Below, piece after piece: positions 1 through 6,850 of a stretch of DNA of 24,608 nucleotides. A program made the position numbers and the translations under genes. Origin of the DNA: CAXBES01 sp965367015 (GTDB taxonomy: Bacteria; Bacteroidota; Bacteroidia; Flavobacteriales; Flavobacteriaceae); contig CBDUGY010000029.1 in NCBI GenBank assembly GCA_965367015.1, positions 1-24,608 of the forward strand, written 5' to 3'. The number at the start of each line of letters is the position of its first letter. The first letter of the stretch is position 1. Under the pieces are notes generated by a model. It had not been told where the DNA came from, made no database searches, and was given only the letters and a program-made list of their open reading frames with translations.

Positions 1-123
1 CATCTCTTTCATGAACGAGGATATGTAACTGATGAAATGGTTGAGAGAAATAATCAAATAAGGAAAGAGACTAGAAAAAATAAAAGTATCTGGACTAATT
101 TTGGAATAAAGCAGCGAACATAG
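1..123 (+). CDS. C-terminal end of a probable family 2 glycosyltransferase (partial)
   Basis: Frame 1 is open from the first base to a TAG at 121-123 and encodes the last 40 residues of a protein that begins outside the window. The tail starts HLFHERGY, continues with a charged helix rich in N, K, R and E, and ends FGIKQRT. An H-L-x-H motif followed by an R-N-N-rich helix is typical of the C-terminus of family 2 glycosyltransferases with a galactosyltransferase-like (Glyco_transf_7C) end. The neighbouring methyltransferase, heptosyltransferase-like and LPS kinase genes fit an enzyme of lipopolysaccharide core assembly. The gene converges on the methyltransferase with only 6 nt between the two stop codons. 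The family call rests on a short tail plus context, so it is tentative. Confidence 0.5.
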   Translation, partial: HLFHERGYVTDEMVERNNQIRKETRKNKSIWTNFGIKQRT

Positions 124-129
124 AATATC

Positions 130-711
130 TTAATTCTTTTTATAAACTCCTACTTTCCAATACCTCAGGTCTTCGTCTGTAGTTACTGTGGTGAATTCCA
201 TTTCTTTTAATTTGGCGTTATCTTTAAAGAATTCCCAACAGCCGTGGCCTTCTCTGTAAATGGAGGTAATAAAGATACCGTCGTCATTGAGATGCTCGAG
301 CATTCTTTCGAGGACGTTTTTCTTTTCGGTATCGTGAATATAATAGAAAGCTTCATTAAAAACGATCACGTCAAAATTGCGTTCTGGTATATACGTAATC
401 GCATCTGCGGCTATGAATTCGCTCTTCGGAAAGTTTTTTTCGTTCGCTTTTTCAATAGAGATCTTTGAAAAATCCAGGCCTAAGAAGTACTCGAAATTTA
501 AAGCTTCCAAATGTAGGTTTAAGACGCCATCACCGCATCCTAAATCGAGAATACTCGGCTTTGCAACCGCGTGTTTTTTAATGAAGTCAACGATTTGGGC
601 ATATCTTTTAATTTCCTTTTCGCTCTGCAAACTATCCCAACGCCCACTTTTGTATTGTTTATTCCATCGCATTTTACGGCGCCAGTGATGAAATTTATCC
701 AGGATATTCAT
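130..711 (-). CDS. Class I SAM-dependent methyltransferase in an LPS/glycan locus
   Basis: This 193-residue protein has the Rossmann-type methyltransferase core. Motif I is ILDLGCGDG (residues 54-62), the acidic end of strand 2 is D80 in GLDFS, an AADA segment lies at 101-104, and the strand 4 motif DVIVFNEAFYYI is at 114-125. The first 50 residues are basic and helical and contain an RWDSL segment. The acceptor cannot be read from the sequence. The start codon lies one base after the stop of the GT9 heptosyltransferase-like gene, so the two are almost certainly co-transcribed and probably translationally coupled. That points to methylation of a sugar or another part of a surface glycan, but this is inference from context. 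It may not act on LPS at all. Confidence 0.85.
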   Translation of the reverse strand: MNILDKFHHWRRKMRWNKQYKSGRWDSLQSEKEIKRYAQIVDFIKKHAVAKPSILDLGCGDGVLNLHLEALNFEYFLGLDFSKISIEKANEKNFPKSEFIAADAITYIPERNFDVIVFNEAFYYIHDTEKKNVLERMLEHLNDDGIFITSIYREGHGCWEFFKDNAKLKEMEFTTVTTDEDLRYWKVGVYKKN

Positions 712-712
712 A

Positions 713-1786
713 TTAGTTCGATGCCTTGGTTAAGTGATGCGCCAAAAACGGCTTTAGCTTTTTTAGAATCATTTCGGGAGTTAGCTGATTGTATAACTCA
801 TCCGGGTTCTCTTCAATTCTCCGTCTCTCTTCCAAGGTAAAGCTACTAAAAAGATCAGGTTTTTCTTCTAAAAGGTGAATAGAATCATGACTTTTCCCAT
901 CTTCAAAACTACACCAATGCTCTTTGTTCACGTAAGGTGAATAAATGGTGAATGTTGGTTTATGAAGTGCCTTGGCTATATGAACGCTGCCCCCTTCATT
1001 AGAAACTAAAAGATCACATTGCGCCATGAGTTTAATAAATCCGCGAATAGAATCTTCATACACCTCGAGGTTGATTTTTTCTTTATGCTCACATAATTCG
1101 TAGATCTTTTCGGCTTCTACCCTTTGATGAGGTGCGTAATTGAAGAGTAGAGTCGCTTCAAAGGTTTTCGCGATATAGTCTATAAGCTGAGCGATATACG
1201 TGTAAGGCATTGATTTTTGCGGGGTACTACCCAAAACGCCCAACATAATTACAGGTTTATTTAGAGTTGCGATGCTGTTGTAATTCTTTTCCTTCGAGGT
1301 AAGGAAAATTTTAGGTTCATAATCGGGAGATTCTAATTCGAATACGGACGCAATCATATTGATTCTGTCCTCTATAGCCTTTCCACAGTTATGAGACCGC
1401 TTATCTAGGAAACTTATGGGGTGTGTGTAAAACGGAAGCTTTAAGGTCTTATGCGCACGTTTGAGTCCGATGCGAGTCTCAGCCCCTGAAAACAGGCACA
1501 TCATTCTACTCTGAAATTTTGCGTAGGGATCGAAAATAATGTCGTATTTGCTTTTACGAATTCGCCGAATCATTTTGAGTAAATTCGGAATTTTTTTCAG
1601 CTCCTTATCTTTTACTGAAATAATCTCATCGATATTCGGGTTGTTTTCAAGTACTCCGGTGGTATAGTCGTATACAAAGTAGGATATTTTCGAATCGGGA
1701 AAAACTTTCTTAATATTGTTCGCAATGACCGAGCTAATGAGTACATCACCGATTCGTTTGTTTTGTATTACGAGAATTTGCTTCAT
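713..1786 (-). CDS. Glycosyltransferase family 9 (ADP-heptose:LPS heptosyltransferase-like)
   Basis: With the ATG at 1784-1786 the product is 357 residues. Family 9 enzymes transfer a sugar, classically heptose from ADP-heptose, to the LPS inner core at the cytoplasmic face of the inner membrane. The N-terminal GT-B domain begins MKQILVIQNKRIGDVLIS, with the R-x-G-D signature at residues 11-14. The C-terminal nucleotide-sugar domain has DLLVSNEGGSVHIAKAL (258-274) followed by KPTFTIYSP, matching the usual S-N-D-x-G-x-x-H-L-A motif with E in place of D. The reading frame stays open for 20 more codons upstream to an ATG at 1846, but that start would overlap the divergent kinase gene and add a tail before the conserved strand, so I reject it. 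It is the first gene of a pair with the methyltransferase, 1 nt away. Donor and acceptor are not determined. Confidence 0.87.
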   Translation of the reverse strand: MKQILVIQNKRIGDVLISSVIANNIKKVFPDSKISYFVYDYTTGVLENNPNIDEIISVKDKELKKIPNLLKMIRRIRKSKYDIIFDPYAKFQSRMMCLFSGAETRIGLKRAHKTLKLPFYTHPISFLDKRSHNCGKAIEDRINMIASVFELESPDYEPKIFLTSKEKNYNSIATLNKPVIMLGVLGSTPQKSMPYTYIAQLIDYIAKTFEATLLFNYAPHQRVEAEKIYELCEHKEKINLEVYEDSIRGFIKLMAQCDLLVSNEGGSVHIAKALHKPTFTIYSPYVNKEHWCSFEDGKSHDSIHLLEEKPDLFSSFTLEERRRIEENPDELYNQLTPEMILKKLKPFLAHHLTKASN

Positions 1787-1816
1787 AAAGATTACCTTCG
1801 CAAAGTACTTAATTTT

Positions 1817-1846
1817 TAAAGGTATTAAAACTAAAAATGCATTCAA
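1817..1846 (-). promoter_or_regulatory. Candidate promoter for the GT9-methyltransferase pair
   Basis: Read on the minus strand there is a TTG (plus-strand CAA at 1844-1846), a 19-nt spacer, then TACCTTTA (1817-1824), which matches the Bacteroidota -7 consensus TAnnTTTG at seven of eight positions. It lies 30 nt before the GT9 start and partly inside the start of the divergent kinase gene. A second partial match, TACTTTG, lies closer to the start at about 1801-1807. The two genes diverge from only 50 nt of spacer. Confidence 0.3.
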
Positions 1847-2583
1847 CTTTCGTTGTACATCCTAAATATCAAGCGCTAGAACCAAAACTTAAAGAAGTAT
1901 TGGTTTCTTTCTCTGAAAGAGGTGAATTCATAACGAAGGGTGAGCGTAATGTGATTAAAAAAGTCAAGATCGACGGACTGGTTTTAAATATTAAAAAGTT
2001 TAAAACACCAAATGTTTTTCAGAGTTTAGTATATCAATTTCTTCGGAAAAGCAAAGCAAAACGATCGTTTCAGTATGCTAGAAAATTGATCGATCTGGGA
2101 ATAAACACCCCTTTTCCCATCGCTTATTCTGAAAGGTTTTTATTCGGATTAAAAGATAGTTATTATATAAGCGAACATGTTGATTATGATTTCGATTTCA
2201 GAAAATTAATCCATAACCCGAGGTATCCAAATAGGAAAGAGATTCTTAAACAGTTTACTGCCTTCACATTCAAGCTTCATGAAAATAACGTCAACTTTTT
2301 AGACCACTCTCCGGGTAATACATTGATAATTGACAAGGGTAATAATAAATATGAGTTCTATTTAATCGATCTCAATCGAATGCGTTTCGAGCCCTTAAAC
2401 TTCGATCGTCGCATGTATAATTTTAGGAGGTTGTGGCTTTCTAAGACCAAGATGAAGATCATTTCGGAAGAATATCGCAGACTTTATAAGAAAGAATACG
2501 GCGAAACCTACGAATTGATGTTAAAACACAGCAGGGCGTTTCAGAAAAAAGTGAATTCAAAGAAACTGAGAAGGAGAAAATAA
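1837..2583 (+). CDS. Kdo/WaaP-family lipopolysaccharide kinase-like protein
   Basis: This 248-residue protein has a small protein-kinase fold of the Kdo/WaaP LPS kinase type. The candidate ATP-binding lysine is K53 or K54 in VLNIKKFK. The catalytic loop is D156-H-S-P-G-N161, with the general-base aspartate and the metal-binding asparagine. D178 in IDLNR takes the place of the DFG aspartate. Family members phosphorylate Kdo or heptose in the LPS inner core in the cytoplasm before export. Flavobacterial homologues are usually annotated as Kdo domain-containing protein. There is no signal peptide or membrane segment. The C-terminal 30 residues are strongly basic, which would suit work at an anionic membrane. 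The divergent heptosyltransferase-like gene supports a role in LPS core. The exact acceptor is not shown. Confidence 0.82.
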   Translation: MHSTFVVHPKYQALEPKLKEVLVSFSERGEFITKGERNVIKKVKIDGLVLNIKKFKTPNVFQSLVYQFLRKSKAKRSFQYARKLIDLGINTPFPIAYSERFLFGLKDSYYISEHVDYDFDFRKLIHNPRYPNRKEILKQFTAFTFKLHENNVNFLDHSPGNTLIIDKGNNKYEFYLIDLNRMRFEPLNFDRRMYNFRRLWLSKTKMKIISEEYRRLYKKEYGETYELMLKHSRAFQKKVNSKKLRRRK

Positions 2584-2622
2584 ATATTTCGCAAATTTAG
2601 CCGCCCAATTCTTCTAATAATT

Positions 2623-3438
2623 TTAAACCGCCACGTCGTATTCTCTCAACGCATCGTTAAGGGAAGTCTTTTTATTCGTACTTTCTTTTCGGGTACCAAT
2701 AATTAAGGCACAAGGCACATTGAATTCGCCTGCTGGGAATTTTTTGACATAGCTTCCGGGAATTACCACAGATCGAGCCGGGACAAGACCTTTCATTTCT
2801 TTCGGACTCTCACCTGTTACGTCAATGATTTTGGTTGATGCCGTAAGAACAACATTTGCCCCGAGAACAGCTTCACTTTCTACACGTACCCCTTCAACAA
2901 CGATACATCGTGATCCTATAAATGCATCGTCCTCAATAATTACGGGGGCGGCTTGTAAAGGTTCAAGAACTCCACCGATACCGACTCCTCCGCTAAGATG
3001 TACATTTTTCCCAATTTGAGCACAACTACCTACGGTTGCCCATGTATCTACCATAGTACCCTCGTCGACATAAGCGCCTATATTCACATAACTAGGCATC
3101 ATAATTACTCCTTTAGAAATATAGGCTCCGTAACGCGCTACAGCATGTGGAACCACCCGAATCCCTTTAGCTTTATATCCCGATTTCAACGGAATTTTAT
3201 CGTGGTATTCGAAGATACCGGCTTCCATGGTTTCCATTTTCTGAATTGGAAAGTACAACACCACTGCCTTCTTGACCCACTCATTAACCTGCCAACCTGT
3301 AGACGTAGGTTGCGCACAGCGCAGTATTCCTTCATCGCAAAGACGAACAACTTCGCGAATGGCAGCTATAGTTTCAGGATTAGTCAACAGAGAGCGGTCG
3401 TCCCAAGCCTTTTCAATTGTTTGTTGTAATTGGGTCAT
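2623..3438 (-). CDS. dapD: 2,3,4,5-tetrahydropyridine-2,6-dicarboxylate N-succinyltransferase
   Basis: This is full-length DapD (271 residues; the E. coli enzyme is 274). It transfers succinyl from succinyl-CoA to tetrahydrodipicolinate in the succinylase route to meso-diaminopimelate and lysine, supplying peptidoglycan. The N-terminal third is a helical domain (residues 1 to about 100) containing RCAQPTSTGWQVNEWVKKAV. The rest is a left-handed beta-helix of hexapeptide repeats, seen in MMPSYVNIGAYVDEGTMVD, GGVGIGGVLEPLQ and IIEDDAFIGSRCIVVEGV. The family forms a trimer. The gene stands alone: it converges on the LPS kinase gene with a 39-nt gap that holds no clear terminator, and diverges from ruvX. 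A promoter match sits 17 nt upstream of the ATG. Confidence 0.97.
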   Translation of the reverse strand: MTQLQQTIEKAWDDRSLLTNPETIAAIREVVRLCDEGILRCAQPTSTGWQVNEWVKKAVVLYFPIQKMETMEAGIFEYHDKIPLKSGYKAKGIRVVPHAVARYGAYISKGVIMMPSYVNIGAYVDEGTMVDTWATVGSCAQIGKNVHLSGGVGIGGVLEPLQAAPVIIEDDAFIGSRCIVVEGVRVESEAVLGANVVLTASTKIIDVTGESPKEMKGLVPARSVVIPGSYVKKFPAGEFNVPCALIIGTRKESTNKKTSLNDALREYDVAV

Positions 3439-3455
3439 TTTTTAAGAATTTGATA

Positions 3456-3463
3456 CAAATATA
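3456..3463 (-). promoter_or_regulatory. -7 promoter element for dapD
   Basis: Read on the minus strand this is TATATTTG, an exact match to the Bacteroidota -7 consensus TAnnTTTG, ending 17 nt before the dapD ATG. The only nearby TTG upstream is 12 nt away, shorter than the usual 17-23 nt spacer, so the -33 element is weak or absent. The divergent ruvX promoter occupies the other side of the same 94-nt gap. Confidence 0.5.
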
Positions 3464-3490
3464 AAACCTCACTTTCAATAAAATGCCCAT

Positions 3491-3524
3491 TTGTGGCATA
3501 GTATTTTGTAAAGACTTATTTTTG
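3491..3524 (+). promoter_or_regulatory. Promoter for ruvX-def-DUF5606
   Basis: TTG (3491-3493), a 23-nt spacer and TATTTTTG (3517-3524) match both Bacteroidota sigma-factor elements. The -7 element ends only 8 nt before the ruvX ATG at 3533, so transcription should start within a few bases of the start codon and leave little or no leader. Confidence 0.65.
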
Positions 3525-3532
3525 CAGCGAAA

Positions 3533-3943
3533 ATGGGAAGAATTTTAGCCATAGACTACGGAACAAAACGAACCGGAATAGCCATCACTGACGAATTACA
3601 GTTAATAGCTTCTGGTTTGACCACTGTTAATACTGCTGATTTAATTTCTTTTTTGAAAGAATATATAGCTTCAGAAAAAGTGGATCTGGTACTAATCGGT
3701 GAACCCACCCAGAAGGATGGAAGCCCGTCAAATGTTGAAGAAAAAATACAGGAGTTTATAAAAGTCTTTACTAAAACCTTTCCGGAGTTAAAAACAAAAA
3801 GAGTAGATGAGCGTTATAGCAGCAAAATGGCTTTTCAATCTATGATAGATAGTGGATTGAAGAAGAAACAGCGCAGAAATAAAGCGCTAATAGATGAGAT
3901 TAGTGCGACTATAATCCTTCAAGACTACCTGTATAATCAATAG
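3533..3943 (+). CDS. ruvX: RuvX/YqgF-family Holliday junction resolvase or rRNA-processing nuclease
   Basis: The 136-residue protein has the YqgF RNase H-like fold at its normal length. It opens MGRILAIDYGTKRTGIA, with the first catalytic aspartate at D8. Strand 4 gives LVLIGEPTQKDGS (53-64), then comes the DER motif (92-94), and the third acidic residue is D121 in the KALIDEISA segment. Family members act either as putative Holliday junction resolvases or in 5' maturation of 16S pre-rRNA (E. coli YqgF); the sequence does not decide between these. It is the first gene of a probable operon with def (31-nt gap) and a DUF5606 gene, a setting that fits the rRNA/translation role slightly better. 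Confidence 0.9.
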   Translation: MGRILAIDYGTKRTGIAITDELQLIASGLTTVNTADLISFLKEYIASEKVDLVLIGEPTQKDGSPSNVEEKIQEFIKVFTKTFPELKTKRVDERYSSKMAFQSMIDSGLKKKQRRNKALIDEISATIILQDYLYNQ

Positions 3944-3974
3944 CCTTTGAAACTCATTCAATAAACATTAAAAA

Positions 3975-4565
3975 ATGATTTTACCCATATTAGCATACGG
4001 AGATCCGATTTTACGAAAAACGTGTACAGAAATAGATAAAAATTATCCAGAATTAGACAGCTTACTGGACAATATGTTTGAAACGATGTATGAGGCTAAA
4101 GGAGTAGGTCTCGCAGCACCTCAAATTGGACTCCCGATACGTTTATTTTTGGTGGATGCGACACCTTTCGCCGAGGATGAAGATTTCACGGAAGAGGAAC
4201 AAAATGAACTCAGGGATTTCAAAAAAGTATTTATTAATGCCAGAATCCTTGACGAATCGGGTGATGAATGGGCATTTAATGAGGGATGTTTGAGTATACC
4301 TGATGTGAGGGAAGATGTTTTTCGGCAACCCGAAATTATAATTGAATATGAAGATGAAAATTTTAAAAAGCACAAGGAAACTTATACCGGCATCATAGCC
4401 AGAGTGATCCAGCATGAATACGATCATATCGAGGGAATTTTATTTACCGATAAACTTTCTGCTCTTAAAAAGCGTTTAATTAAGAGTAAACTTGCTAATA
4501 TTAGTAAGGGTAAAGTAAGTATAGACTACCGCATGCGGTTTCCTAATGCGAAAAAGAAACGTTAA
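3975..4565 (+). CDS. def: Peptide deformylase
   Basis: The enzyme removes the N-formyl group from the initiator methionine of new proteins. All three metal-enzyme motifs are present in 196 residues: G43-V-G-L-A-A-P-Q50 (motif 1), E103-G-C-L-S107 with the metal ligand C105 (motif 2), and H147-E-Y-D-H151 with two histidine ligands and the catalytic glutamate (motif 3). An acidic insertion at about residues 64-82 (AEDEDFTEEEQ and on) lies between motifs 1 and 2 and makes it longer than the E. coli enzyme (169 residues). The basic C-terminal tail ends NAKKKR. The gene follows ruvX with a 31-nt gap on the same strand and has no promoter match of its own, so it is probably co-transcribed. Confidence 0.97.
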   Translation: MILPILAYGDPILRKTCTEIDKNYPELDSLLDNMFETMYEAKGVGLAAPQIGLPIRLFLVDATPFAEDEDFTEEEQNELRDFKKVFINARILDESGDEWAFNEGCLSIPDVREDVFRQPEIIIEYEDENFKKHKETYTGIIARVIQHEYDHIEGILFTDKLSALKKRLIKSKLANISKGKVSIDYRMRFPNAKKKR

Positions 4566-4653
4566 CACCTTTGGAAATTAAAAGTAAACCAAAGATATTT
4601 GCTAGCTGAATGAGAAAATATTCGTTTGCGGTTAGCAGAAAAAAAATTGTTTT

Positions 4654-5199
4654 ATGAGTTTAGAAAAAGTATTATCTATTTCCGGAAAACCAGGTTTGTA
4701 TAAGTTAAATACACAAACTCGCAATGGTTTCTTAGCTGAGTCATTAATTGATGGTAAAAAAGTTAATGTAAGTGGAAGACACAATGTGAGTCTGCTAAGT
4801 GAGATCGCCATCTATACGTTGACAGAAGAAGTTCCATTACGTGAAGTTTTCAAAAAAATATCTGAAAAAGAAAACGGGGGAGAGGCAATTAATCACAAGG
4901 TGTCTAAAGATGAATTGGAGGAATATTTCTTCGGAATTCTCCCAGACTACGACGAAGATCGTGTGTATGCCAGCGATATTAAGAAAGTTGTACAATGGTA
5001 TAATCTTCTTACCAAAAATGGCTACACCGATTTCTCAGAAGAACCTGAAGAATCGGAAGAAGCAGATATTGTGAAAGCGATGACCGATAAAAAAGAAGCA
5101 GCTTCGAAAAGCAAAGCCACTGCAAAAAGTTCAAGCCCGAAAGCATCCTCAGCTAAAAAAGGAGGCGGTTCAAAGAATACTGCGGCAAGAAAGAAATAA
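4654..5199 (+). CDS. DUF5606 domain protein with basic Lys/Ala/Ser tail
   Basis: This 181-residue protein has no known biochemical role. Residues 1 to about 125 form a compact domain starting MSLEKVLSISGKPGLYKL, which I recognise as the Bacteroidota-restricted DUF5606 family. It contains an SLLSEIAIYTL segment (46-56) and an LPDYDEDRVYASDIKKVVQWYNLL helix region. Residues 127-139 are acidic (SEEPEESEEADIV). The last 37 residues (145-181) are low-complexity and strongly basic, built from K, A and S and resembling a histone H1-like nucleic-acid-binding tail. There is no signal peptide or membrane segment, so it should be cytoplasmic. It lies 88 nt after def on the same strand and ends before a clear terminator. 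Binding to DNA or RNA by the tail is inference. Confidence 0.8.
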   Translation: MSLEKVLSISGKPGLYKLNTQTRNGFLAESLIDGKKVNVSGRHNVSLLSEIAIYTLTEEVPLREVFKKISEKENGGEAINHKVSKDELEEYFFGILPDYDEDRVYASDIKKVVQWYNLLTKNGYTDFSEEPEESEEADIVKAMTDKKEAASKSKATAKSSSPKASSAKKGGGSKNTAARKK

Positions 5200-5220
5200 T
5201 TTTACACTTATTAAGATATT

Positions 5221-5255
5221 AACCTGTTACTCTAATACTGAGTAGCAGGTTTTTT
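5221..5255 (+). terminator. Rho-independent terminator after the DUF5606 gene
   Basis: AACCTGTTACTC (5221-5232) pairs with GAGTAGCAGGTT (5240-5251) through 12 bp with one G-T wobble, over a 7-nt loop (TAATACT), and is followed by T residues to 5255. It ends the ruvX-def-DUF5606 unit and separates it from mazG. Confidence 0.85.
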
Positions 5256-5276
5256 GTTGACTTATTTTTATAACTC

Positions 5277-5310
5277 TTGTTACTTCTGAAAACCAATTGT
5301 ACTAGATTTG
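5277..5310 (+). promoter_or_regulatory. Promoter for mazG
   Basis: TTG (5277-5279), a 23-nt spacer and TAGATTTG (5303-5310) match the Bacteroidota -33 and -7 elements. The -7 element ends 5 nt before the ATG at 5316, so a leaderless or near-leaderless mRNA is expected. The TTG at 5277 could be misread as a start codon, but here it is best explained as the -33 element. Confidence 0.7.
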
Positions 5311-5315
5311 TCACT

Positions 5316-6089
5316 ATGAATTCAAGAAAAGACCAATTAGAAGCATTTAATCGTTTGCTGACCATCATGGATGAACTTCGCGAGCAGTGTCCTTGGGATA
5401 AAAAACAGACGATGGAATCTCTTCGTCATTTAACTATTGAAGAGACTTACGAATTAGGAGATGCCATTTTAGAAAATGATCTGCAGGAAGTTAAAAAAGA
5501 ATTAGGGGATGTTCTGTTACATATCGTATTCTACGCAAAAATTGGGAGTGAAACCAATGATTTCGATATCGCCGATGTATGTAATAATATATCGGAAAAA
5601 TTGATTTCTCGCCATCCTCATATTTATGGTGACGTTGAAGTGGCAAATGAAGAAGAAGTAAAACAGAATTGGGAGAATCTCAAACTCAAAGAAGGTAAGA
5701 AAAGTGTGCTTGAAGGAGTTCCAATATCCTTGCCGGCACTTGTAAAAGCCAATCGAATCCAGGATAAAGTGGCGGGAGTAGGTTTCGATTGGGAAGAGCC
5801 ACAGCAGGTTTTTGAAAAGCTTCAGGAAGAAATGGGAGAATTGCAACATGAAGTTAAAGAGGGGAATAAAGCTGCGATTGAGGCTGAGTTCGGAGATGTG
5901 CTTTTCTCTATGATCAATTATGCCAGATTTCTAAAAGTCGATCCTGAGAATGCACTGGAGCGCACAAATAAAAAATTTATCAAACGTTTTAAATATCTGG
6001 AAGCAAAAGCGAAAGAATTAGGTAAACCTATAAAAGATATGACCCTTGCCGAAATGGACGTGTATTGGGAAGAAGCAAAGTCTTTATAA
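5316..6089 (+). CDS. mazG: Nucleoside triphosphate pyrophosphohydrolase MazG
   Basis: MazG hydrolyses (d)NTPs to NMP and pyrophosphate, a housecleaning activity against non-canonical nucleotides; in E. coli it also affects (p)ppGpp-dependent survival. With the ATG at 5316 the product is 257 residues, close to the E. coli length (263). Two tandem MazG modules are visible. The first has C25-P-W-D28, E42-E-x-x-E46 and E62-L-G-D65. The second has E171-E-x-x-E175 and E191-F-G-D194. These acidic clusters bind Mg2+. An in-frame TTG at 5277 would add 13 residues, but it coincides with the -33 promoter element and lies upstream of the predicted transcript start. The gene is transcribed alone after a terminator and converges on the zinc-ribbon methyltransferase gene. 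Confidence 0.95.
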   Translation: MNSRKDQLEAFNRLLTIMDELREQCPWDKKQTMESLRHLTIEETYELGDAILENDLQEVKKELGDVLLHIVFYAKIGSETNDFDIADVCNNISEKLISRHPHIYGDVEVANEEEVKQNWENLKLKEGKKSVLEGVPISLPALVKANRIQDKVAGVGFDWEEPQQVFEKLQEEMGELQHEVKEGNKAAIEAEFGDVLFSMINYARFLKVDPENALERTNKKFIKRFKYLEAKAKELGKPIKDMTLAEMDVYWEEAKSL

Positions 6090-6196
6090 GATTGAACATT
6101 CGGCTCCCGTAAAAGGAATCTAAGGATGAGAATTCAGGTTGCGTGGGTAATGATCATCGGTATGGATAATTTAACTCATTGCATCGAATTTTCAAC

Positions 6197-6212
6197 AACG
6201 GGGCGCCGTTTT
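6197..6212 (+). terminator. Weak hairpin at the end of mazG (possible terminator)
   Basis: AACGG (6197-6201) pairs with CCGTT (6206-6210) over a GGCG loop and is followed by only two more T residues. It lies in the 121-nt gap between the convergent mazG and methyltransferase genes and touches the stop codon of the latter. The short stem and T tract make this marginal. I see nothing else in the gap. Confidence 0.3.
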
Positions 6213-6846
6213 ACGTATCTAAAACAATCAGTCGTTTGTCGATCTTTACTTTGGAGAATCTAAAATGGTTTTGGATCCATTGCAAATTCTTATCGGAATA
6301 GAAGATAACATGCGTAATATCATTTTTATAATACCAATTGGCAAAGTGTTCTTTTTTCGGAAGCAATTCAGTCATGCATAATAGACTTCCTCCCGGTTTT
6401 AACAGATTCCGAAGGAGTTGAAACTCCTTGGAAGGGTTGTGAAAATGTTCAATCACCTCACAACATACTATAAAGTCATAAGATTGCTTCAAAGCATTGT
6501 GGTTTTTATGGAAAAAGGGATCATATAATACCAGGTTATATCCGTATTTGCTTAACATCTCTGATATGACAGGGCCAGTACCTGCTCCGAAATCGAGGCC
6601 AATTGTTGAAGTATTAAAATTATTGTGAATATAATTTGAAATAGGGGAAACAAATGTTTTGTAACCCTCATCATCGACCTCATTATGATGCTTTAAATAA
6701 CGCTCTTTTTCTTCAGCCGCGTCCGGAAAAGTAGTAGGATCTTTATAGACTGACCCACAATTGTCACATTCGAAACACGAGAATTTTTCGGAGTAATGAT
6801 ACTGCCGAGTCTTTTTATTGTGACATAAGAGGCAGGGAGGATACAT
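6211..6846 (-). CDS. Zinc-ribbon class I SAM methyltransferase
   Basis: The protein has 211 residues. The N-terminus carries a four-cysteine zinc ribbon, C5-x-x-C8 and C27-x-x-C30, with an extra C24. A Methyltransf_23-like domain follows: motif I is GLDFGAGTG (83-91), the strand 2 acidic residue is D109 in LYDPFF, and motif IV is FIVCCEVIEHFHNP (125-138). LLKPGGSLLCMTE (148-160) and HVIFYS (179-184) complete the domain. Zinc-ribbon methyltransferases of this layout often modify small molecules or sugars, but the substrate here is unknown. The start codon lies 4 nt after the stop of the DUF349 gene, so the two are almost certainly one transcript. It is not close to the other methyltransferase (130-711), which lacks the zinc ribbon. 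Confidence 0.83.
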   Translation of the reverse strand: MYPPCLLCHNKKTRQYHYSEKFSCFECDNCGSVYKDPTTFPDAAEEKERYLKHHNEVDDEGYKTFVSPISNYIHNNFNTSTIGLDFGAGTGPVISEMLSKYGYNLVLYDPFFHKNHNALKQSYDFIVCCEVIEHFHNPSKEFQLLRNLLKPGGSLLCMTELLPKKEHFANWYYKNDITHVIFYSDKNLQWIQNHFRFSKVKIDKRLIVLDT

Positions 6847-6850
6847 AATC

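Noticed and set aside
1787..1846. Upstream ATG (1846) for the GT9 gene
   Set aside because: It would overlap the divergent kinase start and add 20 residues before the conserved first strand; the ATG at 1786 fits the family.
2998..3429. A 143-codon plus-strand open frame opposite dapD
   Set aside because: It is fully antisense to a textbook DapD and shows no protein-like features.
4571..4596. CTTTGG and CCAAAG inverted repeat after def
   Set aside because: The stem is short, the loop is 14 nt and no T tract follows, so it does not support a terminator between def and the DUF5606 gene.
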